A DNA stretch of 64,000 nt, from the NCBI GenBank assembly GCA_029844215.1, contig CM056728.1:86551676-86615675 (forward strand), in the 5' to 3' direction. Every line of letters starts with the position of its first letter. Position 1 is the first letter of the stretch. This stretch comes from Przewalskia tangutica. Lineage: Eukaryota; Streptophyta; Magnoliopsida; Solanales; Solanaceae. Positions 49,328-60,487 of the stretch are shown here, piece after piece. The position numbers and the translations under genes were made by a program. Under the pieces are notes generated by a model that had not been told where the DNA came from, did no database searches, and saw only the letters and a program-made list of their open reading frames with translations.

Positions 49328-52014
49328 TGTTATACCCCGTAGTTCCAGGGTATATATGTGAGAATGTACGTGCGAGAATACGACAGAAATTTTGGAAAGA
49401 AAGAAAGATGTGATTTTTTTCGACGGAAAAGTTTCCGGTTTTTGTGAAGAAAAAGGTTCGTTAATAGGAATTGGATTCCCAGATTTGGTATTTGGGCTTC
49501 TTGAATTATATTAGAATTATGGAATTTTATTTCCGGAATTGGTCACGTGGGGCCCACGGGAGAAATTTACGGTTTTGTGGGGCCCACTTTGTTTTCGAGA
49601 TTTTGGCAATTATGGATATTTTCGGGAGATGAAATATTTTGGACGAATAGGAGGGCGACACGTGTCACACCCCTAGGTGGCCTCATGGCCGAAATTTGCT
49701 AACAAGTGGCAAGACAAGTGGCCTTGTCTTGCAAGATATTTTTTAGTTGGACAAGTGGCTTGTGGGGCCCACACACACTTGTCCCCAATCTCAACCACAC
49801 ACTTGCCTTCATCCTATCCCTTGGTTGTCTTATATATGCACTACTAGTTGATGAAATCTCCCACACTTAACCATTTCAAGACAAGAAATTCCCTCCCTTC
49901 TCCCTTGACCTTGCTCTCGTTTTTGAGCCCTTTTCTTGAGCTAAATTTGTCCAACAATTCTTAAACTCTCAAGTGTTCTTCCCTAAGGTGTTAGGAAGAT
50001 TGTGTACCAAGAGTTGGAAAAGATTTCACACCCCTAACCTCTAAACTTCACCTTGGCCGAGAGCTCCATGAACAAAAACCCTAAGTGTTCTTCACTTTTT
50101 GGAGTTGAATCTTGAAGAGAAGTTGGTTAGGAGCTTCTATGGGTTGCTTGTAGCGGATTGGAACGTAAATATTTGGAGCTAAGACTTGCTTGGAGCGACA
50201 TTAAGTTCTTGGATAATTTTGGGCTATTTGAGGAGTGGAGTACTACGTGTGGCGTGATCTACTTGGCTTAAGGAGTAGCCGACGGGTTGAAGTACTTGGA
50301 GCGTTTTGCTATTTGTCGATAATCGTCGCGAGGTATGTGAACCTCTTCGTATCTTTTCTAGCATGATTGTTGTGAACTATGTAGTACGGTAGACGTACGT
50401 GTGCTAAACGAGTTTTGGTTGATTTAAAACATATAGTGTTATAATAGCTTTATGGGAAGTTAGTTATAACGACTTTATGTAAGTAATAGAATGATTTATT
50501 GATTTTAGAAGTTAAGAGACTTGATCTTGAAAGATAAGAGACTTAACTTATAAATGACGTTTTATGAAATGTTAAGAACTATGAATTTTGTTAAAAAGTT
50601 GGGAAACCTCATTCGTGAGTAATGAGTACTTGGCTTTTAAAGAATAATGTTTTACTGATTTCGGAAATGAGAAAAAGTATCGAACAAACCATTGCAGCGT
50701 TAATAAAGGAAATGTATTGACTAATTGTTATTAAAACCAGTAGAAACCTCCATCTGCATAGAAGCTAAGATAAGACAAGATTGTATTACATTTTCTAGAT
50801 CATGGCTGCTGTAACAAGATTGTTATAAACAAGAATAAACGGCTCACACATAAGACTTATGTTACTCAATTGTTTTAAAAGAGATTAAGACTATGAGTTA
50901 TGAAACCTTTCTAAAATAAGAGACTTGAGCATTTGAAATTAGGCAAACTTGAACGTTTGGAAAATAATGTTGTTACTTGATTTTTAAAAGAAAGTGTTCT
51001 GGTTTACTTAAAAATGTGAGTCACTCTGTTTTTAATACTACGGGTATCGGGTGACCTTTATAAAAGAATTGGATCTTTTTAAAGAATTTAACGTACGTAA
51101 TACTTTGGGGGCTAGAACCGCCTTGGCGTAAAATGGAAGTACTTGAGTTGTGTGTAACTTGCCTATGTTTGCGTGTGATAGCCTTTGTTGTGAAAGTGTT
51201 GTATTTCTATGCTCACCGAGTCCCATGAGATGGGCCGACACGTATTCCATCGATTCTTCACCGAGTCCACGAGACGGGCCGACACGTATTCATCCGATTC
51301 TTCACCGAGTCCCATGGACGGGCGGGACACGTATTCCACATAATTCTTTCACGAGTCCCAGGATGGGCCGACACGATTCTACATGATTCTTTACCGAGTC
51401 CCGTGGGATGGGCGACACGTATTCCACACGATTTATACCTAGGCTGGCGGTGAGGAAGGAGTTCCACTGCGTGAGGATGACTTGAGGCGTGAGTCCCCGA
51501 CTTGATCGCTTTTATGTTGTGAATCGTAGTTTGGTTATCATACATGTCTCCGCTTTATATAGACTATTATGATTTCATTTACGTATTTCTGATTTCACAT
51601 ACTTAGTACTGTTATCGACCTCCTTCGGGGCTGCGTTCATGCCGCATGTAGAAATCATCGGTTGTGGATCTCGCTCTTAGGATCACAATTCACGTGTTAG
51701 GAAGCCCCGTTTCTTGAGGCTTATCTTTTGGCATGTTACCACGAGTCAGAGGTTCTTGTAAATTTAGTGGTATGGCGGGGCCTGTCCGTCATAGTTGTTG
51801 TCCTTCTTAGAAGTGCAGTAATCGTTGTGGCGAGTTTGTAATAAGGATAAGCTGTCGGGTTTTTATGTATATATCTGAGGCAAGCTGTTTTGGTTGCTTT
51901 GCTTATTTATCATGTCTCTTGTTTCATGTTCATGTTTTTATTTCCGAAGTTTCTCGATGTTGTATCACTAGGGTGCCCGGTAAGGCACGATCCACGCCCC
52001 GGTTGGTCGTGACA
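49328..52014 (+). repeat. 5' LTR of element B, intron precisely absent
   Basis: It aligns with the LTRs of A except that TATTTGAG is followed immediately by GAGTGGAGTACTACG, with the junction at 50232/50233. A's 740-bp GT-AG segment is missing with no footprint. The promoter motifs (CACGTGGGGCCCAC near 49545, GACACGTGTC near 49657) and TATA box are kept. A 44-bp version of the GAGTCCCATGGGATGGGCC minisatellite is at about 51212-51440. Confidence 0.9.
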
Positions 52015-52213
52015 AAAGTGGTATCGTGAGCGATTAGTCCTCGGAAAGTGTCTGACCGTGTCTAATAAGTCTTGATTATCGGTGTGTTGTGCACCACATC
52101 TATAATCGTGAGGCTGCAGGACATTTAGGATTGGTTTCCATTCTTCTCATTCCGAGATCGTGCCTTAGAGCCGTTGTCGGTTGGACTCCTCCGACGTATT
52201 CTTATGTGCGATT

Positions 52214-53331
52214 ATGCCTCCACGCAAGGCAATCGGGGCCCGGGAGGCAAGCGGCGAGAGGGCTGCGAGTGGAGTAGCGGCGGTCTCTGCGAGGCCACGA
52301 TTCGAGACGTCGGACCGCGGCAAGGAGCAGAGGAGATGGGCTACGCGAGATGGCGCTTATTGGCGTGATAGTGGCAAGGCACGCGAGGATAGGATCGACG
52401 CAGCATCCGTGCATTAGTACCGTAGTTCACGAGATCGGATAGTTTGAGGCTGCGGGACTTTACGAGTTGCGACCGCGAGTTTTACTGGTCGAGGCACGAG
52501 GATGATCCGCAGGAGTTCATCCGACAGCTCTGACGGATCGTGAGTGATCGAGCTTCGAGACCGAGTCGGTGGTCCTAGGTTCACATTGGTGCGCGATCTG
52601 GCAATGATCGTTTGATTCATGAACCGCCCCGAGAGAGCATCGTTCAGCAGTTGGGACGAGTTCTCGAGGCATTTCTTGCACATTTCTTGCCTCACGGATG
52701 AGGAGGGCTCGGGTAAACAGTTTTTGACGTTAAGGCAGACCGGGCGTACGGTTAGGGAGTACAACGTGGAGTTTGACTCGTTGGCTCGGTATGTCCCCGC
52801 TTTAGTGACAAAAGTGGTATCCGCTACGTCACCGGGCTCGATGATTACTTGGCAGAGGCTTGTTCGGGTGTAGCTCTTCAGTCGGGCATGGACATTGCCC
52901 GCATGCAGGCTCATGCACTTGGATGTGAGGAGCGGATGGGTCGACGGAATGACCGAGATCGGCGAAGAGGCGAGCAGCGGTCCTTTGGTAACTTTCGGCG
53001 GGCGCCTCGGTGGCGAGTTAGTTATGCACCTCCGCCCGATCTGAGTGGTCCCCACGCCTTCGGGGCGTTCGGGGTATTCGAGCTGGTCGGGCTCCGAGGC
53101 TTAGTTTCTGAGATATACATGGGTTCTAGCCATCGGGTTCGAGTTTTCTCGGTGTGCGCGATCACGGCGGCGTCGTCCGGAATGTCGTCTTTTTCGGTGT
53201 TTGTTTTACTGCGGCCGTCGAGGCCATGTGATGGAATCGCCCTAATAGGAAGGATGCGACAGAATGACTCGGCCTCCGGTCGATGGCGAGTTCATCGCCT
53301 CTATAGCTATGCGCGGCAGGATTATGATTAG
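52214..53331 (+). pseudogene. gag-like region of element B, best preserved copy
   Basis: The start ATG at 52214 gives MPPRKAIGAREASGERAASG. The capsid block (52619-52800) reads WDEFSRHFLHISCL, LRQTGRTVREYNVEFDSLAR and YVPALVT. After a frame change, 52880-53040 gives the GMDIARMQAHALG and RSFGNFRRAPR linker. A zinc knuckle CFYCGRRGHVMES (about 53190-53230) lacks its final Cys. The region ends at TAG 53329-53331 after ARQDYD. It resembles plant Ty3/gypsy Gag. Three or more frame changes remain; several coincide with missing CTG/CAG triplets, so part of the damage may be sequence error. Confidence 0.78.
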
Positions 53332-54264
53332 AGCGACGAAGGAAAATGAAGCAGTTGATACAGGTATATTCTTACCCCTCTAGAGACTGGTATGCGTTGT
53401 TGATATGATGATGTGCTATGTATTATGTTCCGATAGCGTTTTGTTAAATGATGATTTAGGGGCCTGGTTAGTAAGGGGAAGTTGGGTAAAGGATTTTGTT
53501 TACGATTGACCTTTGTCAGAGAGCATAGTATACGAGGGGTATAATTGTGTGATAAGTCCCTGAATGGTGTGAATTATAAGAGGGTAGTTGAGCTAAGAAG
53601 ACCACTAGGTTTTCGTGACTTGATTAGTGAGATTGTTCCGGATCGGGGGAAACAAGAGTTTGGCGCGGTTATGGGTCGGGTTGAGGACCGTTCGCGGGTC
53701 GACCCGCAGCCCGGAATATGGTGGGGTCAGTTCGTGGTGGTCCCGCCAGGTGGTAGGGTCACGAGGGTGCTAGGCCCAAGTTTAGGTAACCATCGTACGA
53801 GTTCGTGGATGCGTTCAACCAGAATCGGATCGTGAAGGCCGGGGATGGCCTTAAAAGAATTTGAGGCCGATAAGATGACCAAGTTTGGAGGAGGTGACTC
53901 GAGGTTTTGGAAAGCTATGATGACGGAAATATGGTACGTGTACTAGAAAGAGTTCGGGTGTACGAGAAAGGTACGACGAGTAAGAAAGGAAGCGAACATG
54001 TGTTAAGAGGATGGAAGTGATCATTTTTGTGAAGTAAAGGTGCGAGGAGAGTATCCTTTGGACCAGGAGTGAGAGTTAGTGTTGTTTTACATCTTAGAGG
54101 TGATTCCTCGTTAGTTTGGATTTGAGTTTCGCGCGTATGTGATATTATGGCCATGTGTGGCATAATTGGTTTTGTAAAGTATAGTAGTGAAGACTATACC
54201 GACGCAAGTACGTTTGGAGACTTAGAAGGAACATTCGGGACGAATGTTTCTAAGGGGGGAAGAA
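53332..54264 (+). other. Element B internal region after gag, with a 96-codon frame
   Basis: The frame at 53545-53835 starts MCDKSLNGVNYKRVVELRRP and continues GFRDLISEIVPDRG, WWGQFVVVPPGGRVTRVLG. The same segment lies after gag in A and C. I do not recognise a domain. It could be a relic of pol or of a C-terminal module of the autonomous parent, or a small accessory frame. The rest has no supported coding sequence. Confidence 0.5.
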
Positions 54265-56948
54265 TGTTATACCCCGTAGTTCCAGGGTATATATGTGAGA
54301 ATGTACGTGCGAGAATACGACAGAAATTTTGGAAAGAAAGAAAGATGTGATTTTTTTCGACGGAAAAGTTTCCGGTTTTTGTGAAGAAAAAGGTTCATTA
54401 ATAGGAATTGGATTCCCAGATTTGGTATTTGGGCTTCTTGAATTATATTAGAATTATGGAATTTTATTTCCGGAATTGGTCACGTGGGGCCCACGGGAGA
54501 AATTTACGGTTTTGTGGGGCCCACTTTGTTTTCGAGATTTTGGCAATTATGGATATTTTCGGGAGATGAAATATTTTGGACGAATAGGAGGGCGACACGT
54601 GTCACCCCCTAGGTGGCCTCATGGCCGAAATTTGCTAACAAGTGGCAAGACAAGTGGCCTTGTCTTGCAAGATATTTTTTAGTTGGACAAGTGGCTTGTG
54701 GGGCCCACACACTTGTCCCCAATCTCAACCACACACTTGCCTTCATCCTATCCCTTGGTTGTCTTATATATGCACTACTAGTTGATGAAATCTCCCACAC
54801 TTAACCATTTCAAGACAAGAAATTCCCTCCCTTCTCCCTTGACCTTGCTCTCATTTTTGAGCCCTTTTCTTGAGCTAAATTTGTCCAACAATTCTTAAAC
54901 TCTCAAGTGTTCTTCCCTAAGGTGTTAGGAAGATTGTGTACCAAGAGTTGGAAAAGATTTCACACCCCTAACCTCTAAACTTCACCTTGGCCGAGAGCTC
55001 CATGAACAAAAACCCTAAGTGTTCTTCACTTTTTGGAGTTGAATCTTGAAGAGAAGTTGGTTAGGAGCTTCTATGGGTTGCTTGTAGCGGATTGGAACGT
55101 AAAGATTTGGAGCTAAGACTTGCTTGGAGCGACATTAAGTTCTTGGATAATTTTGGGCTATTTGAGGAGTGGAGTACTACGTGTGGCGTGATCTACTTGG
55201 CTTAAGGAGTAGCCGACGGGTTGAAGTACTTGGAGCGTTTTGCTATTTGTCGATAATCGTCGCGAGGTATGTGAACCTCTTCGTATCTTTTCTAGCATGA
55301 TTGTTGTGAACTATGTAGTACGGTAGACGTACGTGTGCTAAACGAGTTTTGGTTGGTTTAAAACATATAGTGTTATAATAGCTTTATGGGAAGTTAGTTA
55401 TAACGACTTTATGTAAGTAATAGAATGATTTATTGATTTTAGAAGTTAAGAGACTTGATCTTGAAAGATAAGAGACTTAACTTATAAATGACGTTTATGA
55501 AATGTTAAGAACTATGAATTTTGTTAAAAAGTTGGAAACCTCATTCGTGAGTAATGAGTACTTGGCTTTAAAGAATAATGTTTCTTGATTTGGAAATGAG
55601 AAAAAGTATCGAACAAACCATTGCGGCGTTAATAAAGGAAATGTATTGACTAATTGTTATTAAAACCATTAGAAACCTCCATCTGCATGAAGCTAAGATA
55701 AGACAAGATTGTATTACATTTTCTAGATCATGGTTTGTAACAAGATTGTTATAAACAAGAATAAACGGCTCACACATAAGACTTATGTTACTCAATTGTT
55801 TTAAAAGAGATTAAGACTATGAGTTATGAAACCTTTCTAAAATAAGAGACTTGAGCATTTGAAATTAGGCAAACTTGAACGTTTGGAAAATGATGTTGTT
55901 ACTTGATTTTTAAAAGAAAGTGTTACGTTTACTTAAAAATGTGAGTCACTCTGTTTTTAATACTACGTATCGGGTGACCTTTATAAAGAATTGGATCTTT
56001 TAAAGAATTTAACGTCGTAATACTTTGGGGCTAGAACCGGCCTTCGTAAAATGGAAGTACTTGAGTTGTGTGTAACTTGCCTATGTTTGCGTGTGATAGC
56101 CTTTGTTGTGAAAGTGTTGTATTTACATGCTCGAGTCCCGTGAGATGGTAGGGACACGTATTCCATCGATTCTTCACCGAGTCCCATGAGATGGGCGGGA
56201 CACGTATTTCATCCGATTCTTCACCGAGTCCCACGGATGGCCGACACGTATTCCACATAATTCTTTCGAGTCCCACGTAGGATGGTAGGACACGTATTCT
56301 ACATGATTCTTTCACGAGTCCCGTAGGATGGCCGACACGTATTCCACGATTTATTCTAGGCTGGCAGTGAGGAAGGAGTTCCACGGGCATGAGGGATGAC
56401 TTGAGGGCGTGAGTCCCTGACTTGACTACTTTTATGTTGTGAACTGTAGTTTGGCTATCATACATGTCTCCTGCTTTATATAGACTATTATGATTTCATT
56501 TACGATATTTCTGATTTCACATACTTGGTACTGTTATCTTGACCTCGCCCTTTGCGTTCATCTGCAGTAGAAATACATCGGTTGTGGATCCTCGCTCTTA
56601 GGATCACGATTCACGTGTTAGGAAGCCCGTTTCTTGAGGCTTATCTTTTGGTATGTTACCACAGTCAGCAGGTTCTTGTAAATTCGGGGTATGGCGGGCC
56701 CCTGTCCGTCATAGTTGTTGTCACTTCTTAGAGTGCATGTAGATCTTGTTGTGGCGAGTTTGTAATAAGGATAACTGTTCGGGTTTTTATGTATATATAC
56801 AGAAGGCAACTGTTTTGGTTGGCCTGTTTATTTATCATGTCTCTTGTTTCATGTTCATGTTTTTATTTCCGCTGAGTTTCTCTGATGTTGTATCACTAGG
56901 GTGCCCGGGGTAAGGCACCAGTCACGGGCCCCGGTTCGGGTCGTGACA
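54265..56948 (+). repeat. 3' LTR of element B, intron precisely absent
   Basis: Partner of 49328-52014. The exon-exon junction is at 55166/55167 and is identical to that in the 5' LTR. The element ends CGGGTCGTGACA, followed by ttttg. Confidence 0.9.
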
Positions 56949-57685
56949 TTTTGTACTTGGCAAGTGGTTTGACCCGAAGAGGTATGTAGAACTTTCCTAT
57001 CTTTTGAGCATGACTAGTTTGCGTATATAGTACCAGACGTCTGAGACCTTGATATCCTTTACTAGTTTTATGAATAGCCAAGTCGGGTGAGTTAGGAGAT
57101 TAACTCACTTCTTTGAAAGTATTAAGGATGTCTTAAGTTTTATTAAAGTTAAGAGACTTGAAGAGTTTTAAAGTATGTGATACTTGTTTCGTTTTAAACG
57201 TATAAGTCCCTTGGATAGGAAATTGTATTTGGCTAAGGTATAAAGTGATTATAACGACTTTATGGGAAGTTGGTTATATTAGCTTTATGGAAAGATAAAT
57301 GACTTGATTTAATAAAAGGCAATTTGATTTTAAGGCATCAATTGCCTAAGGTTTTATAAGAAAATGAGTCACTTGATTTAGAAACCTAACTTTATTTCTA
57401 AAGGTATTGTGACTTGTCTTGAAACGTAATTTTGACTTGATACTACGGTTAATAGTATCTTGGAAGTTTTATACGAAAAATAGTCATTTTTAAAAGAGTG
57501 GAAGTATGTAGGTACTTGGGTTAAATTCCCGGATTTTTATAAAAGATATGCTAGTGCCTTAAGTAAACTATAATGAGAGTGTATATGAATAAGACTAATA
57601 AGAAGTTAGGGGATTTTCTTAACTTGCTTATTTATTGTATAATAAGCCGGTAGTGCTTATGTTATGTATGATGGCCGGTTGAGAT

Positions 57686-57840
57686 AGGGTAAGAGTATAA
57701 ATGAGGGGTAAACCCCCAAGACGTTATACCACCTTCTCCAGGGTAAGAGTATAAATGAGGGGTAAATCCCCAAGACGTTATACCACCTGCTTCAGGGTAA
57801 GAGTATAAATGAGGGGTGAACCCCCAAGACGTTATACCAC
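57686..57840 (+). repeat. 54-bp tandem repeat in solo LTR-3
   Basis: The unit starting agggtaagagtataaatg repeats at 57686, 57740 and 57794 (period 54), almost three units, each containing ccccaagacgttataccac. It occupies a position in LTR-3 comparable to the 48-bp array in LTR-1 but is unrelated in sequence. Confidence 0.9.
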
Positions 57841-58635
57841 TGTTTAGTGGATTTGCTACCCATGATCGAGGAATACCTCATGCGAGTCCTTATGGGCTTA
57901 TGCGGGTGAAATAGTCTCATGCGGTAGTCACGCTATCACGAGAATACCTCATGCGGGTCCACACGACCTATGCGGGTGAAATAGTCCCAGGAGTAGGATT
58001 GCTTAATGATACTGTGGGCGGATGGTCCTGCTTTGATCGTGAGCTTCCTATTTTTATGTTGTACGTATACTATTAGTTACTCTCATTGTTAGTAAGGCAA
58101 TCGTGTCTTTGTAATTTTGTTATCATACATGTCTCGGCTTTGTTTTAAACTTATGATGTAATTACGTATTTTCAGCTTTACATACTTAGTACATATTGTG
58201 TCTTGACCCCTTCTCCGGGTGCGTTAAATGTCGCGCGGTAGGGGTAAGCAGGTGGTGGATCCTCATTCTTAGGATCACTTATCAGACGTCAGAAGCTCCA
58301 TTTCTCTGGAGACTTGTCTTTTAGTCTGATCTTTCCCTGATGTTGTAGTTTTATGTACATTCAGGGGTATGGCGGGGCCCTGTCCCGCCACAGTTGTTAT
58401 TCCTAGAGGTCTATAGTCACATGTTGTGGTTTGGGGCTGTAAGAACCGAGTTGTACAGTTTTGCTTTTGATTATGCGTATTTTATGGAAGGCGGCCTTAT
58501 CGGCTAGCCTGTGATGTTATTATCTAAACATGTTGTATGTTGTGTATGTTCCGCTGCTATTCTCTGATGTATACCTGAACGGGGTGCCCAGGTAGGGCAC
58601 CAGTCGCGGCCCCGGGGTAGGGTCGTGACAAGGAC

Positions 58636-60048
58636 GTAAGATTACCTTGGGAGGACATCATGTGTGACGTTGCACCTGAGTCCATATACCAATTCGCGTC
58701 CGGTGGATTAAGCCCGAGTGTGTGCATGGCAGATTCAATGTCAGTGGGTTGACCCACTGCGTGGTGGGCCTCCTACCACACCTGCTGAGGCCCAATTGAC
58801 TGGTTGTTCCGCCTGGTAAGAAGACCCAGCCTCACTGTTGCGTTTTGTGAAATTTGGCCTAGCAGTAGGCTGGGCATAGGCTGCAAATCCAGTAGATGCA
58901 TGCTGAAAGTTTGCTACGGCAGGTAATGGATAGTTGGGCCTGGCCCAGTTGGTAGTGGGGTATGGACAGCGTCGATCCAATTCATGGCTAGGTCCATCGC
59001 GATGCAATTTCTTTGGTGCCGTGGATGTCGCCATTCTTTGCTCCATCGCCGCCGTCGCCGGCGGAATCGTGGCCGCCGCCGGAATTCCGGTGACCACCAT
59101 TTTTATTGCGATTTCCACCTTTTTTATTTTCGTTCTGTCCTTTTTGTCCACGATTATTTTGCGATGGTGCAAAATTATTACCATCATTTGTGGCCATTAA
59201 TGTCGAGTCATTTGTGGGTGCCACCTTTTTTGAAAAGCTTTGTTCTTCAAGGATCAACATGGACCTTACTTGGTAGAATAATGAAAGCGGGTTACTTTAA
59301 CGGTTAACAGTTGCAACCCCACTATATTCCTCGGTCAATCCGACAATAAGTTGTATAACTAAACAGTTGTTGGTGACGGGAGAGCCAACATTTTTCAATT
59401 GATCCGCCAACACTTTGAGGCGTTGGCAATAGACGGAAGCATTAGGAAAATCCTCCATATCCATATTGGAGAATTCTTGTTCTAAAGCAACCACACGGAG
59501 TTTTGATTATCATAAAAAAATGTCCAGTAATCGATTCCAAGCATCAATTGCCTTTGAATCGGGTTCCATGATCGTGTGCAACAAATCGGTTGAAATCGTT
59601 GCATATATCCAACCAAGAACAGCGGCATCGAGGGTATTCCACAATTCTTTGTCTTCATCCGTTTTCAAAACTTTTCCTTGCCTTTTTCCTGAGGAATGAT
59701 GTGGTTAAGAACCCGGTGAGAATGACAACATATTTTGAAAAGTTCCTCCCATGAAGCATAATGCACATTCTCCATTCGCAATGTTATGGCAACATGAGTT
59801 TTGATGTTAGATACGGTAAGAGCGGGATGATAAAATAATTTGGATTCATACATGGTGATAGTAGTTGGATAAACGAGCAATGGAGAAACAATAAAAGTAA
59901 ACAATAAAAATTTGTGAATGGAAGAATTTTGAAGGAGATGGTGAAACCAAAGAAAAAATTCGGCTAAGGTATGTGGAGGAGGGTGGGGGCGAAAATTTGA
60001 AAAAAATTTGGTATAGAAATGGATCTTCTCCTTATGATCTTGATACCT
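58636..60048 (-). pseudogene. Copia element 1 gag and protease region
   Basis: On the minus strand from the primer site (60048-60035): the copia Gag N-terminus (about 59850-59720) with ALTVSNIKTHVAITLRMENV and ASWEELFKI. Next is the UBN2-type Gag core at 59494-59297 (FPNASVYCQRLKVLADQLKN, LIVGLTEEYSGV), an N- and G-rich linker (59260-58990), and NWYMDSGATSHM near 58690-58660. The DSGA motif there is the intact active site of a copia aspartic protease, which cuts the polyprotein. The gag frame changes at least twice. The element continues across LTR-3 at 48004. Confidence 0.85.
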
Positions 60049-60286
60049 TGATAGAATTAGAAGATTTTCCTCAATTGTATTCATCTTCTATGGTAACAAT
60101 ATATACATAGAATATATTTATTAGGAAGAGTGTTTCTAGTCTAATGTCCTCCTATTCTATCCCCTAATATCTTCCAATTCAATGCATAATATTAACTCTA
60201 CTTTATTATTGTACAATCTACCATATATACTAAGACATTACATTAATAATATTATTAATAGTAATTAATAATATTATATTCTAACA
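60049..60286 (-). repeat. 5' LTR of copia element 1, 238 bp
   Basis: It starts (minus) TGTTAGAATATAATATT at 60286 and ends ...AATTCTATCA at 60049. The next bases, AGGTATCAAGATC, are its primer site. The first 146 bp match the shared LTR (141 of 146 by my hand count); the last 92 bp do not. Confidence 0.85.
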
Positions 60287-60289
60287 CCC

Positions 60290-60487
60290 ACGTTACATTT
60301 TCCCAAAAGAACATTCATTCATTTCTTTCTTCCCCGTCGACTACTACGACTGAAACGGCGCGAAAAATCTAGACTTGTAAAGGAGAAGGGCATGTGGAGC
60401 ATTTGGGAAAGTCGGGCCGATCGGGTGTCTTTATTCAAGCGACGGTACAGAACGAAACGAAGTGAGAGGCCGGGGGCAGGGAAAATA
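60290..60487 (+). pseudogene. rps3: Nuclear copy of mitochondrial rps3 (NUMT fragment)
   Basis: The plus-strand translation reads FPKRTFIHFFLPRR, then LKRREKSRLVKEKGMWSIWE. After a one-base shift it reads GPIGCLYSSDGT and RNEVRGRG. These are consecutive parts of the N-terminal half of plant mitochondrial ribosomal protein S3. Base composition here is also unlike its AT-rich neighbours. An extra C in gaaagtcgggcc breaks the frame, and homology ends near 60487, so it is non-functional. It begins 3 bp from the copia LTR end, which suggests copia 1 inserted at or into it. Confidence 0.8.

Larger units (their letters stand above)
49328..56948 (+). mobile_element. Element B: complete element whose LTRs lack the intron
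   Basis: Plus-strand element of 7621 bp flanked by ttttg (49323-49327 and 56949-56953). LTRs 49328-52014 (2687 bp) and 54265-56948 (2684 bp), internal 52015-54264. It has a primer site at 52019-52033 and the polypurine tract AAGGGGGGAAGAA before the 3' LTR. The two LTRs are nearly the same over long stretches, so this is probably the youngest insertion here. It carries gag-like sequence and no pol. Confidence 0.92.
48005..58630 (+). repeat. Solo LTR-3 (net about 3.0 kb), interrupted by element B
   Basis: TGTTACACCCCGTATTTACA at 48005 to GGGTCGTGACA at 58630, duplication aggac at 48000-48004 and 58631-58635. LTR pieces are 48005-49327 and 56954-58630. The intron is at 48723-49301 (579 bp; donor CGTTGAG/GTAATAATC, acceptor ATTATAG/GTTGACATAC). 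Element B sits 26 bp downstream of the intron. The distal part holds a 54-bp repeat (57686-57840). Confidence 0.9.
40833..60286 (-). mobile_element. Ty1/copia element 1, interrupted by solo LTR-2 and solo LTR-3
   Basis: Order on the minus strand: 5' LTR 60286-60049, primer site 60048-60035, gag 60000-58850, protease near 58680, [LTR-3], GAG-pre-integrase and integrase 47820-47367, [LTR-2], integrase C-terminal part 43328-42750, RT 42149-41490, RNase H 41481-40990, polypurine tract GCGGGGGAG (40841-40833), then the shared LTR. All domains of an autonomous copia element are present but several frames are broken. The right flank is the mitochondrial rps3 fragment. Confidence 0.88.
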
